From: Litoditis marina
Lineage: Eukaryota; Nematoda; Chromadorea; Rhabditida; Rhabditidae
Reading direction: 5' to 3'
DNA length: 64,000 bases
Assembly: GCA_964036275.1 (NCBI GenBank)
Contig: CAXIWQ010000008.1
Coordinates: forward strand, 46,015 to 110,014
Made by a program: the position numbers and the translations under genes. The notes below the pieces were generated by a model. It was not told the origin of the DNA. It did no database searches and worked only from the letters and a program-made list of their open reading frames with translations. Positions 12,408 through 25,925 of this stretch are shown here, piece after piece (the first letter of the stretch is position 1; every line of letters starts with the position of its first letter).

Positions 12408-15400
12408 ATGAGTGAACAAACTCTTTGTTTTCATAGGAAACGAAACGAGGTTCTGTTCTCACCAGTTTCTGCCCTACTAGGGCAGAATCGTTTGTTCTGC
12501 TCAGATCAGCTAACTGTTTTTCCAGAACAGGAAAGTCTCATTGACATCCGATCCACACTCGAGCAAAACCACCTTTCTGCCCTACTAGGGCAGAATGAGT
12601 GAACAAACTCTTTGTTTTCATAGGAAACGAAACGAGGTTCTGTTCACACCAGTTTCTGCCCTACTAGGGCAGAATCGTTTGTTCTGCTCAGATCAGCTAA
12701 CTGTTTTTCCAGAACAGGAAAGTCTCATTGACATCCGATCCACACTCGAGCAAAACCACTTTTCTGCCCTACTAGGGCAGAATGAGTGAACAAAATCTGT
12801 TTCCTCGTAGGATACAGAACGTTGTTCTCTCCGAACCATTTTGTTGCCCTACTAGGGCAGAATAGTTTGCTAACTGTTTTTCCAGAACAGGAAAGTATCA
12901 TCGACATCCGATCCACACTCGAGCAAAACCACTTTTCTGCCCTACTAGGGCAGAATAGTTTGTTCTGCTCAGATCAGCTAACTGTTTTTCCAGAACATTA
13001 AAGTATCATCGACATCCGATCCACACTCTAGCAAAACCATTTTTCTGTCCTAATAGGCCAGAATGAGTGAACAAACTCTTTGTTTTCATAGGAAACGGAA
13101 CGTTGTTCTCTCCAAACCATTTTGCTTGCCCTACTAGGGCAGAATAGTTTGTTCTGCTCAGATCAGCTAACTGTTTTTCCAGAACAGGAAAGTATCATCG
13201 ACATCCGATCCACACTCGAGCAAAACCACTTTTCTGTCCTACTAGGCCAGAATGAGTGAACAAAATTTGTTTCCTCGTAGGATACGGAACGTTGTTCTCT
13301 CCTAACCATTTTGCTGCCCTACTAGGGCAGAATCGTTTGTTCTGCTCAGATCAGCTAACTGTTTTTCCAGAACAGGAAAGTCTCACTGACATCCGATCCA
13401 CACTCGAGCAAAACCACTTTTCTGCCCTACTAGGGCAGAATGAGTGAACAAAATCTGTTTCCTCGTAGGATACGGAACGTTCTTCTCTCCGGACCATTTT
13501 GCTGCCCTACTAGGGCAGAATAGTTTGCTTACTGTTTTTCCAGAACAGGAAAGTCTCATCGACATCCGATCCACACTCGAGCAAAACCACTTTTCTGCCC
13601 TACTAGGGCAGAATAGTTTGTTCTGCTCAGATCAGCTAACTGTTTTTCCAGAACAGGAAAGTATCATCGACATCCGATCCACACTCGAGCAAAACCATTT
13701 TTCTGTCCTACTAGGTCAGAATGAGTGAACAAAATCGGTTTCCTCGTAGGATACGGAACGTTGTTCTCTCCAAACCTTTTTGCTGCCCTACTAGGGCAGA
13801 ATAGTTTGTTCTGCTCAGATCAGCTAAGTGTTTTTCCAGAACAGGAAAGTCTAATCGACATCCGATCCACACTCGAGCAAAACCACTTTTCTGCCCTACT
13901 GGGCCAGAATGAGTGAACAAAATCTTTGTTTTCATAGGATCGGAACGAGGTTCTGTTCACACCACTTTTCTGCCCTACTAGGGCAGAATGAGTGAACAAA
14001 ATCTGTTTTCTCGTAGGATACGGAACGTTGTTCTCTTCGAACCATTTTGCTGCCCTACCAGGGCAGAATCGTTTGTTCTGCTCAGATCAGCTAACTGTTT
14101 TTCCAGAACAGGAAAGTCTCATTGACATCCGATCCACACTCGAGCAAAACCACTTTTCTGCCCTACTAGGGCAGAATGAGTGAACAAAATCTGTTTCCTC
14201 GTAGGATACGGAACGTTGTTCTCTCCAAACCATTTTGCTGCCCTACTAGGGCAGAATAGTTTGTTCTGCTCAGATCAGCTAACTGTTTTTCCAGAACAAG
14301 AAAGTCTAATTGACATCCAATCCACACTTAAGCAAAACCACTTTTCTGCCCTACTAGGGCAGAATCGTTTGTTCTGCTCAGATCAGCTAACTGTTTTTCC
14401 AGAACAGGAAAGTCTCATTGACATCCGATCCACACTTGAGCAAAACCACTTTTCTGCCCTACTAGGGCAGAATGAGTGAACAAAATCTGTTTCCTCGTAG
14501 GATACGGAACGTTGTTCTCTCCGAACCATTTTGCTGCCCTACTAGGGCAGAATCGTTTGTTCTGCTCAGATCAGCTAACTGTTTTTCCAGAACAGGAAAG
14601 TCTCATTGACATCCGATCCACACTCGAGCAAAACCACTTTTCTGCCCTACTAGGGCAGAATGAGTGAACAAAATCTGTTTCCTCGTAGGATACGGAACGT
14701 TGTTCTCTCCGAACCATTTTGCTGCCCTACTAGGGCAGAATAGTTTGCTAACTGTTTTTCCAGAACAGGAAAGTCTCATCGACATCCGATCCACACTCGA
14801 GCAAAACCACTTTTCTGCCCTACTAGGGCAGAATGAGTGAACAAAATCTGTTTCCTCGTAGGATACGGAACGTTGTTCTCTTCGAACCATTTTGCTGCCC
14901 TACTAGGGCAGAATCGTTTGTTCTGCTCAGATCAGCTAACTGTTTTTCCAGAACAGGAAAGTCTCATTGACATCCGATCCACACTTGAGCAAAACCACTT
15001 TTCTGCCCTACTAGGGCAGAATGAGTGAACAAAATTTGTTTCCTCGTAGGATACGGAACGTTGTTCTCTTCGAACCATTTTGCTGCCCTACTAGGGCAGA
15101 ATCGTTTGTTCTGCTCAGATAAGCTAACTGTTTTTCCAGAACAGGAAAGTCTCATTGACATCCGATCCACACTCGAGAAAAACCACTTTTCTGCCCTACT
15201 AGGGCAGAATGAGTGAACAAAATATGTTTCCTCGTAGGATACGAAACGTTGTTCTCTTCGAACCATTTTGCTGCCCTACTAGGGCAGAATAGTTTGTTCT
15301 GCTCAGATCAGCTAACTGTTTTTCCAGAACAAGAAAGTCTAATCGACATCCAATCCACACTTAAGCAAAACCACTTTTCTGCCCTACTAGGGCAGAATCG

Positions 15401-17479
15401 TTTGTTCTGCTCAGATCAGCTAACTGTTTTTCCAGAACAGGAAAGTCTCATTGACATCCGATCCACACTTGAGCAAAACCACTTTTCTGCCCTACTAGGG
15501 CAGAATGAGTGAACAAAATCTGTTTCCTCGTAGGATACGGAACGTTGTTCTCTCCGAACCATTTTGCTGCCCCACTAGGGCAGAATCGTTTGTTCTGCTC
15601 AGATCAGGCTAACTGTTTTTCCAGAACAGGAAAGTCTCATTGACATCCGATCCACACTCGAGCAAAACCACTTTCTGCCCTACTAGGGCAGAATGAGTGA
15701 ACAAAATCTGTTTCCTCGTAGGATACGGAACGTTGTTCTCTCCGAACCATTTTGCTGCCCTACTAGGGCAGAATCGTTTGTTCTGCTCAGATCAGCTAAC
15801 TGTTTTTCCAGAACAGGAAAGTCTCATTGACATCCGATCCACACTCGAGCAAAACCACTTTTCTGCCCTACTAGGGCAGAATGAGTGAACAAACTCTTTG
15901 TTTTCATAGGAAACGGAACGAGGTTCTGTTCACACCAGTTTCTGCCCTACTAGGGCAGAATCGTTTGTTCTGCTCAGATCAGCTAACTGTTTTTCCAGAA
16001 CAGGAAAGTATCATCGACATCCGATCCACACTCGAGCAAAACCATTTTTCTGTCCTAATAGGCCAGAATGAGTGAACAAAATCGGTTTCCTCGTAGGATA
16101 CGGAACGTTGTTCTCTCCGAACCATTTTGCTGCCCTACTAGGGCAGAATAGTTTGTTCTGCTCAGATCAGCTAACTGTTTTTCCAGAACAGGAAAGTCTC
16201 ATTGACATCTGATCCACACTCGAGCAAAACCACTTTTCTGCCCTACTAGGGCAGAATGAGTGAACAAAATCTGTTTCCTCGTAGGATACGGAACGTTGTT
16301 CTCTCCGAACCATTTTGCTGCCCTACTAGGGCACAATAGTTTGCTAACTGTTTTTCCAGAACAGGAAAGTCTCATCGACATCCGATCCACACTCGAGCAA
16401 AACCACTTTTCTGCCCTACTAGGGCAGAATGAGTGAACAAAATCTGTTTCCTCGTAGGATACGGAACGTTGTTCTCTTCGAACCATTTTGCTGCCCTACT
16501 AGGGCAGAATCGTTTGTTCTGCTCAGATCAGCTAACTGTTTTTCCAGAACAGGAAAGTCTCATTGACATCCAATCCACACTTGAGCAAAACCACTTTTCT
16601 GCCCTACTAGGGCAGAATGAGTGAACAAAATCTGTTTCCTCGTAGGATACGGAACGTTGTTCTCTTCGAACCATTTTGCTGCCCTACTAGGGCAGAATCG
16701 TTTGTTCTGCTCAGATCAGCTAACTGTTTTTCCAGAACAGGAAAGTCTCATTGACATCCGATCCACACTCGAGCAAAACCACTTTCCTGCCCTACTAGGG
16801 CAGAATGAGTGAACAAAATATGTTTCCTCGTAGGATACGAAACGTTGTTCTCTTCGAACCATTTTGCTGCCCTACTAGGGCAGAATAGTTTGTTCTGCTC
16901 AGATCAGCTAACTGTTTTTCCAGAACAAGAAAGTCTAATCGACATCCAATCCACACTTAAGCAAAACCACTCTTCTGCCCTACTAGGGCAGAATAGTTTG
17001 TTCTGCTCAGATCAGCTAACTGTTTTTCCAGAACAGGAAAGTATCATCGACATCCGATCCACACTCGAGCAAAACCACTTTTCTGTCCTACTAGGCCAGA
17101 ATGAGTGAACAAAATCTGTTTTCTCGTAGGATACGGAACGTTGTTCTCTCCGAACCATTTTGCTGCCCTACTAGGGCAGAATCGTTTGTTCTGCTCAGAT
17201 CAGCTAACTGTTTTTCCAGAACAGGAAAGTCTCATTGACATCCGATCCACACTCGAGCAAAACCACTTTTCTGCCCTACTAGGGCAGAATGAGTGAACAA
17301 ACTCTTTGTTTTCATAGGAAACGGAACGAGGTTCTGTTCACACCATTTTCTGCCCTACTAGGGCAGAATCGTTTGTTCTGCTCAGATCAGCTAACTGTTT
17401 TTCCAGAACAGGAAAGTATCATCGACATCCGATCCACACTCGAGCAAAACCATTTTTCTGTCCTAATAGGCCAGAATGA

Positions 17480-17775
17480 GTGAACAAAATCGGTTTCCTC
17501 GTAGGATACGGAACGTTGTTCTCTCCAAACCATTTTGCTGCCCTACTAGGGCAGAATAGTTTGTTCTGCTCAGATCAGCTAACTGTTTTTCCAGAACAAG
17601 AAAGTCTAATCGACATCCGATCCACACTTAAGCAAAACCACTTTTCTGCCCTACTAGGGCAGAATAGTTTGTTCTGCTCAGATCAGCTAACTGTTTTTCC
17701 AAAACAGGAAAGTATCATCGACATCCGATCCACACTCGAGCAAAACCACTTTTCTGTCCTACTAGGCCAGAATGA
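17480..17775 (+). repeat. 296-bp A+B+B unit, copy 1 of an exact-looking tandem pair
   Basis: One A and two B modules, followed immediately by what looks like an identical copy. Both contain the rare CCAAAACAGGAAAG (normally CCAGAACAGG), so the duplication is recent relative to the rest of the array. Confidence 0.9.
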
Positions 17776-18071
17776 GTGAACAAAATCGGTTTCCTCGTAG
17801 GATACGGAACGTTGTTCTCTCCAAACCATTTTGCTGCCCTACTAGGGCAGAATAGTTTGTTCTGCTCAGATCAGCTAACTGTTTTTCCAGAACAAGAAAG
17901 TCTAATCGACATCCGATCCACACTTAAGCAAAACCACTTTTCTGCCCTACTAGGGCAGAATAGTTTGTTCTGCTCAGATCAGCTAACTGTTTTTCCAAAA
18001 CAGGAAAGTATCATCGACATCCGATCCACACTCGAGCAAAACCACTTTTCTGTCCTACTAGGCCAGAATGA
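17776..18071 (+). repeat. 296-bp A+B+B unit, copy 2
   Basis: Direct repeat of the preceding 296 bp, sharing its private variant. This is the clearest single-step unequal-exchange product at unit scale in block I. Confidence 0.9.
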
Positions 18072-18359
18072 GTGAACAAAATCTGTTTCCTCGTAGGATA
18101 CGGAACGTTGTTCTCTCCGAACCATTTTGCTGCCCTACTAGGGCAGAATCGTTTGTTCTGCTCAGATCAGCTAACTGTTTTTCCAGAACAGGAAAGTCTC
18201 ATTGACATCCGATCCACACTCGAGCAAAACCACTTTTCTGCCCTACTAGGGCAGAATGAGTGAACAAAATCTGTTTCCTCGTAGGATACGGAACGTTGTT
18301 CTCTCCGAACCATTTTGCTGCCCTACTAGGGCAGAATAGTTTGCTTACTGTTTTTCCAG

Positions 18360-19330
18360 AACAGGAAAGTCTCATCGACACCACATAACCATTTTTCTGC
18401 CCTACTAGGGCAGAATAGTTTGTTCTGCTCAGATCAGCTAACTGTTTTTCCAGAACAGGAAAGTATCATCGACATCCGATCCACACTCGAGCAAAACCAT
18501 TTTTCTGTCCTACTAGGCCAGAATGAGTGAACAAAATCGGTTTTCTCGTAGGATACGGAACGTTGTTCTCTCCAAACCATTTTGCTGCCCTACTAGGGCA
18601 GAATAGTTTGTTCTGCTCAGATCAGCTAAGTGTTTTTCCAGAACAGGAAAGTCTAATCGACATCCGATCCACACTCGAGCAAAACCACTTTTCTGCCCTA
18701 CTGGGCCAGAATGAGTTAACAAAATCTTTGTTTTCATAGGAAACGGAACGAGGTTCTGTTCACACCACTTTTCTGCCCTACTAGGGCAGAATGAGTGAAC
18801 AAAATCTGCTTTCTCGTAGGATACGGAACGTTGTTCTCTTCGCACCATTTTGCTGCCCTACTAGGGCAGAATCGTTTGTTCTGCTCAGATCAGCTAACTG
18901 TTTTTCCAGAACAGGAAAGTCTCATTGACATCCGATCCACACTCGAGCAAAACCACTTTTCTGCCCTACTAGGGCAGAATGAGTGAACAAAATCTGTTTC
19001 CTCGTAGGATACGGAACGTTGTTCTCTCCGAACCATTTTGCTGCCCTACTAGGGCAGAATAGTTTGTTCTGCGCAGATCAGCTAACTGGTTTTCCAGAAC
19101 AAGAAAGTCCAATCCACACTTGAGCAAAACCACTTTTCTGCCCTACTAGGGCAGAATGAGTGAACAAAATCTGTTTCCTCGTAGGATACGGAACGTTGTT
19201 CTCTCCGAACCTACTAGGGCAGAATCGTTTGTTCTGCTCAGATCAGCTAACTGTTTTTCCAGAACAGGAAAGTCTCATTGACATCCGATCCACACTCGAG
19301 CAAAACCACTTTTCTGCCCTACTAGGGCAG
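18360..19330 (+). repeat. Degenerate satellite patch
   Basis: Local cluster of damaged modules. A B module loses its middle near 18380 (CATCGACACCACATAACC). Another lacks GACATCCAATC-type sequence near 19110 (GAAAGTCCAATCCACAC). An A module loses its last part near 19207 (CTCCGAACCTACTAGGGC). GAGTTAACAAAATC near 18715 replaces GAGTGAACAAAATC. The neighbouring array is far more regular, so this patch has probably escaped homogenisation. Confidence 0.75.
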
Positions 19331-22300
19331 AATGAGTGAACAAAATCGGTTTCCTCGTAGGATACGGAACGTTGTTCTCTCCAAACCATTTTGCTGCCCT
19401 ACTAGGGCAGAATAGTTTGTTCTGCTCAGATCAGCTAAGTGTTTTTCCAGAACAGGAAAGTCTAATCGACATCCGATCCACACTCGAGCAAAACCACTTT
19501 TCTGCCCTACTGGGCCAGAATGAGTGAACAAAATCTTTGTTTTCATAGGAAACGGAACGAGGTTCTGTTCACACCACTTTTCTGCCCTACTAGGGCAGAA
19601 TGAGTGAACAAAATCTGTTTCCTCGTAGGATACGGAACGTTGTTCTCTCCGAACCATTTTGCTGCCCTAGTAGGGCAGAATAGTTTGCTCTGCTCAGATC
19701 AGCTAACTGTTTTTCCAGAACAAGAAAGTCTAATCGACATCCAATCCACACTCAAGCAAAACCACTTTTCTGCCCTACTGGGCCAGAATGAGTGAACAAA
19801 ATTTTTGTTTTCATAGGAAACGGAACGAGGTTCTGTTCACACCACTTTTCTGCCCTACTAGGGCAGAATGAGTGAACAAAATCTGTTTCCTCGTAGGATA
19901 CGGAACGTTGTTCTCTCCGAACCATTTTGCTGCCCTACTAGGGCAGAATAGTTTGTTCTGCTCAGATCAGCTAACCGTTTTTCCAGAACAGAAAAGTATC
20001 ATCGACATCCGATCCACACTCGAGCAAAACCACTTTTCTGTCCTACTAGGCCAGAATGAGTGAACAAAATATGTTTCCTCGTAGGATACGGAACGTTGTT
20101 CTCTCCGAACCATTTTGCTGCCCTACTAGGGCAGAATCGTTTGTTCTGCTCAGATCAGCTAACTGTTTTTCCAGAACAGGAAAGTCTCATTGACATCCGA
20201 TCCACACTTGAGCAAAACCACTTTTCTGCCCTACTAGGGCAGAATAGTTTGTTCTGCTCAGATCAGCTAACCGTTTTTCCAGAACAGAAAAGTATCATCG
20301 ACATCCGATCCACACTCGAGCAAAACCACTTTTCTGTCCTACTAGGCCAGAATGAGTGAACAAAATCTGTTTCCTCGTAGGATACGGAACGTTGTTCTCT
20401 CCGAACCATTTTGCTGCCCTACTAGGGCAGAATCGTTTGTTCTGCTCAGATCAGCTAACTGTTTTTCCAGAACAGGAAAGTCTCATTGACATCCGATCCA
20501 CACTCGAGCAAAACCACTTTTCTGCCCTACTAGGGCAGAATGAGTGAACAAACTCTTTGTTTTCATAGGAAACGGAACGAGGTTCTGTTCACACCGGTTT
20601 CTGCCCTACTAGGGCAGAATCGTTTGTTCTGCTCAGATCAGCTAACTGTTTTTCCAGAACAGGAAAGTCTCATTGACATCCGATCCACACTCGAGCAAAA
20701 CCACTTTTCTGCCCTACTAGGGCAGAATGAGTGAACAAAATCTGTTTCCTCGTAGGATACGGAACGTTGTTCTCTCCGAACCATTTTGCTGCCCTACTAA
20801 GGCAGAATAGTTCGTTAACTGTTTTTCCAGAACAGGAAAGTCTCCTCGACATCCGATCCACACTCGAGCAAAACCACTTTTCTGTCCTACTAGGCCAGAA
20901 TGAGTGAACAAAATCTGTTTCCTCGTAGGATACGGAACGTTGTTCTCTCCGAACCATTTTGCTGCCCTACTAGGGCAGAATCGTTTGTTCTGCTCAGATC
21001 AGCTAACTGTTTTTCCAGAACAGGAAAGTCTCATTGACATCCGATCCACACTCGAGCAAAACCACTTTTCTGCCCTACTAGGGCAGAATGAGTGAACAAA
21101 CTCTTTGTTTTCATAGGAAACGGAACGAGGTTCTGTTCACACCAGTTTCTGCCCTACTAGGGCAGAATCGTTTGTTCTGCTCAGATCAGCTAACTGTTTT
21201 TCCAGAACAGGAAAGTCTCATTGACATCCGATCCACACTCGAGCAAAACCACTTTTCTGCCCTACTAGGGCAGAATGAGTGAACAAAATCTGTTTCCTCG
21301 TAGGATACGGAACGTTGTTCTCTCCGAACCATTTTGCTGCCCTACTAGGGCAGAATAGTTTGCTAACTGTTTTTCCAGAACAGGAAAGTCTCATCGACAT
21401 CCGATTCACACTCGAGCAAAACCACTTTTCTGCCCTACTAGGGCAGAATAGTTTGTTCTGCTCAGATCAGCTAACTGTTTTTCCAGAACAGGAAAGTATC
21501 ATCGACATCCGATCCACACTCGAGCAAAACCATTTTTCTGTCCTACTAGGCCAGAATGAGTGAACAAAATCGGTTTCCTCGTAGGATACGGAACGTTGTT
21601 CTCTCCAAACCATTTTGCTGCCCTACTAGGGCAGATTAGTTTGTTCTGCTCAGATCAGCTAACTGCTTTTCCAGAACAGGAAAGTATTATCGACATCCGA
21701 TCCACACTCGAGCAAAACCACTTTTCTGTCCTACTAGGCCAGAATTAGTGAACAAAATCTGTTTCCTCGTAGGATACGGAACGTTGTTCTCTCCAAACCA
21801 TTTTGCTGTTCTACTAGGGCAGAATAGTTTGTTCTGCTCAGATCAGCTAAGTGTTTTTCCAGAACAGGAAAGTCTAATCGACATCCGATCCACACTCGAG
21901 CAAAACCACTTTTCTGCCCTACTGGGCCAGAATGAGTGAACAAAATCTTTGTTTTCATAGGAAACGGAACGAGGTTCTGTTCACACCACTTTTCTGCCCT
22001 ACTAGGGCAGAATGAGTGAACAAAATCTGTTTCCTCGTAGGATACGGAACGTTGTTCTCTCCGAACCATTTTGCTGCCCTACTAGGGCAGAATAGTTTGT
22101 TCTGCTCAGATCAGCTAACTGTTTTTCCAGAACAAGAAAGTCTAATCGACATCCAATCCACACTCAAGCAAAACCACTTTTCTGCCCTACTAGGGCAGAA
22201 TAGTTTGTTCTGCTCAGATCAGCTAACTGCTTTTCCAGAACAGGAAAGTATTATCGACATCCGATCCACACTCGAGCAAAACCACTTTTCTGTCCTACTA

Positions 22301-22493
22301 GGCCAGAATTAGTGAACAAAATCTGTTTCCTCGTAGGATAAGGAACGTTGTTCTCTCCAAACCATGTTGCTGCCCTACTAGGGCAGAATCTTTTGTTCTG
22401 CTCAGATCAGCTAACTGTTTTTCCAGAACAGGAAAGTCTCATTGACATCCGATCCACACTCGAGCAAAACCACTTTTCTGCCCTACTAGGGCA

Positions 22494-22573
22494 GAATGTG
22501 TGAACAAACTCTTTGTTTTTATAGGAAACGGAACGTTGTTCTCTCCGAACCATTTTGCTGCCCTACTAGGGCA
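22494..22573 (+). repeat. Hybrid A module
   Basis: The left half matches the CTTTGTTTT variant (ACTCTTTGTTTTTATAGG) and the right half matches standard A (GTTGTTCTCTCCGAACC). The switch falls in the shared GGAAACGGAACG. Similar hybrids occur near 13070, 28510, 32240, 35410, 37385, 39530, 47040, 48430, 49275, 50480 and 51310. They look like recombination or gene-conversion products that were then amplified. Confidence 0.8.
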
Positions 22574-22687
22574 GAATCGTTTGTTCTGCTCAGATCTGCT
22601 AACTGTTTTTCCAGAACAGGAAAGTCTCATTGACATCCGATCCACACTCGAGCAAAACCACTTTTCTGCCCTACTAGGGCAGAATGA

Positions 22688-23531
22688 GTGAACAAAATCT
22701 GTTTCCTCGTAGGATACGGAACGTTGTTCTCTCCGAACCATTTTGCTGCCCTACTAGGGCAGAATCGTTTGTTCTGCTCAGATCAGCTAACTGTTTTTCC
22801 AGAACAGGAAAGTCTCATTGACATCCGATCCACACTCGAGCAAAACCACTTTTCTGCCCTACTAGGGCAGAATCGTTTGTTCTGCTCAGATCAGCTAACT
22901 GTTTTTCCAGAACAGGAAAGTCTCATTGACATCCGATCCACACTCGAGCAAAACCACTTTTCTGTCCTACTAGGCCAGAATGAGTGAACAAAATCTGTTT
23001 CCTCGTAGGATACGGAACGTTGTTCTCTCCAAACCATTCTGCTGCCCTACTAAGGCAGAATAGTTCGTTAACTGTTTTTCCAGAACAGGAAAGTCTCATC
23101 GACATCCGATCCACACTCGAGCAAAACCACTTTTCTGTCCTACTAGGCCAGAATGAGTGAACAAAATCTGTTTCCTCGTAGGATACGGAACGTTGTTCTC
23201 TCCGAACCATTTTGCTGCCCTACTAGGGCAGAATCGTTTGTTCTGCTCAGATCAGCTAACTGTTTTTCCAGAACAGGAAAGTCTCATTGACATCCGATCC
23301 ACACTCGAGCAAAACCACTTTTCTGCCCTACTAGGGCAGAATGAGTGAACAAACTCTTTGTTTTCATAGGAAACGGAACAAGGTTCTGTTCACACCAGTT
23401 TCTGCCCTACTAGGGCAGAATCGTTTGTTCTGCTCAGATCAGCTAACTGTTTTTCCAGAACAGGAAAGTCTCATTGACATCCGATCCACACTCGAGCAAA
23501 ACCACTTTTCTGCCCTACTAGGGCAGAATGA
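22688..23531 (+). repeat. 844-bp higher-order repeat (set 1), copy 1
   Basis: Repeated directly at 23532-24375. Markers are CTACTAAGGCAG with AGTTCGTTAACTG, and CCAAACCATTCTGC. The 844-bp length also appears as an independent unit in block II, but with a different module composition. Confidence 0.85.
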
Positions 23532-25925
23532 GTGAACAAAATCTGTTTCCTCGTAGGATACGGAACGTTGTTCTCTCCGAACCATTTTGCTGCCCTACTA
23601 GGGCAGAATCGTTTGTTCTGCTCAGATCAGCTAACTGTTTTTCCAGAACAGGAAAGTCTCATTGACATCCGATCCACACTCGAGCAAAACCACTTTTCTG
23701 CCCTACTAGGGCAGAATCGTTTGTTCTGCTCAGATCAGCTAACTGTTTTTCCAGAACAGGAAAGTCTCATTGACATCCGATCCACACTCGAGCAAAACCA
23801 CCTTTCTGTCCTACTAGGCCAGAATGAGTGAACAAAATCTGTTTCCTCGTAGGATACGGAACGTTGTTCTCTCCAAACCATTCTGCTGCCCTACTAAGGC
23901 AGAATAGTTCGTTAACTGTTTTTCCAGAACAGGAAAGTCTCATCGACATCCGATCCACACTCGAGCAAAACCACTTTTCTGTCCTACTAGGCCAGAATGA
24001 GTGAACAAAATCTGTTTCCTCGTAGGATACGGAACGTTGTTCTCTCCGAACCATTTTGCTGCCCTACTAGGGCAGAATCGTTTGTTCTGCTCAGATCAGC
24101 TAACTGTTTTTCCAGAACAGGAAAGTCTCATTGACATCCGATCCACACTCGAGCAAAACCACTTTTCTGCCCTACTAGGGCAGAATGAGTGAACAAACTC
24201 TTTGTTTTCATAGGAAACGGAACGAGGTTCTGTTCACACCAGTTTCTGCCCTACTAGGGCAGAATCGTTTGTTCTGCTCAGATCAGCTAACTGTTTTTCC
24301 AGAACAGGAAAGTCTCATTGACATCCGATCCACACTCGAGCAAAACCACTTTTCTGCCCTACTAGGGCAGAATGAGTGAACAAAATCTGTTTCCTCGTAG
24401 GATACGGAACGTTGTTCTCTCCGAACCATTTGGCTGCCCTACTAGGGCAGAATAGTTTGCTAACTGTTTTTCCAGAACAGGAAAGTCTCATCGACATCCG
24501 ATTCACACTCGAGCAAAACCACTTTTCTGCCCTACTAGGGCAGAATGAGTGAACAAAATCTGTTTCCTCGTAGGATACGGAACGTTGTTCTCTCCGAACC
24601 ATTTGGCTGCCCTACTAGGGCAGAATAGTTTGCTAACTGTTTTTCCAGAACAGGAAAGTATCATCGACATCCGATCCACACTCGAGCAAAACCATTTTTC
24701 TGTCCTACTAGGCCAGAATGAGTGAACAAAATCGGTTTCCTCGTAGGATACGGAACGTTGTTCTCTCCAAACCATTTTGCTGCCCTACTAGGGCAGAATA
24801 GTTTGTTCTGCTCAGATCAGCTAAGTGTTTTTCCAGAACAGGAAAGTCTAATCGACATCCGATCCACACTCGAGCAAAACCACTTTTCTGCCCTACTGGG
24901 CCAGAATGAGTGAACAAAATCTTTGTTTTCATAGGAAACGGAACGAGGTTCTGTTCACACCACTTTTCTGCCCTACTAGGGCAGAATGAGTGAACAAAAT
25001 CTGTTTCCTCGTAGGATACGGAACGTTGTTCTCTCCGAACCATTTTGCTGCCCTACTAGGGCAGAATAGTTTGTTCTGCTCAGATCAGCTAACTGCTTTT
25101 CCAGAACAGGAAAGTATTATCGACATCCGATCCACACTCGAGCAAAACCACTTTTCTGTCCTACTAGGCCAGAATTAGTGAACAAAATCTGTTTCCTCGT
25201 AGGATACGGAACGTTGTTCTCTCCAAACCATTTTGCTGCCCTACTAGGGCAGAATAGTTTGTTCTGCTCAGATCAGCTAAGTGTTTTTCCAGAACAGGAA
25301 AGTCTAATCGACATCCGATCCACACTCGAGCAAAACCACTTTTCTGCCCTACTGGGCCAGAATGAGTGAACAAAATCTTTGTTTTCATAGGAAACGGAAC
25401 GAGGTTCTGTTCACACCACTTTTCTGCCCTACTAGGGCAGAATGAGTGAACAAAATCTGTTTCCTCGTAGGATACGGAACGTTGTTCTCTCCGAACCATT
25501 TTGCTGCCCTACTAGGGCAGAATAGTTTGTTCTGCTCAGATCAGCTAACTGTTTTTCCAGAACAAGAAAGTCTAATCGACATCCAATCCACACTCAAGCA
25601 AAACCACTTTTCTGCCCTACTAGGGCAGAATAGTTTGTTCTGCTCAGATCAGCTAACTGCTTTTCCAGAAAAGGAAAGTATTATCGACATCCGATCCACA
25701 CTCGAGCAAAACCACTTTTCTGTCCTACTAGGCCAGAATTAGTGAACAAAATCTGTTTCCTCGTAGGATAAGGAACGTTGTTCTCTCCGAACCATTTTGC
25801 TGCCCTACTAGGGCAGAATCGTTTGTTCTGCTCAGATCAGCTAACTGTTTTTCCAGAACAGGAAAGTCTCATTGACATCCGATCCACACTCGAGCAAAAC
25901 CACTTTTCTGCCCTACTAGGGCAGA
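23341..25925 (+). repeat. 2585-bp higher-order repeat, copy 1
   Basis: About 2.6 kb of modules repeated in direct tandem at 25926-28510. Shared rare markers at constant offset include CCATTTGGCTGCCC (twice), CCGATTCACACTC, AACAAGGTTCTG and CTGCTTTTCCAG. It overlaps the 844-bp units because higher-order units are nested here. Confidence 0.88.
23532..24375 (+). repeat. 844-bp higher-order repeat (set 1), copy 2
   Basis: Second copy of 22688-23531, keeping its markers. It differs at few bases, for example CCACCTTTCTGTCC near 23800. Confidence 0.84.
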
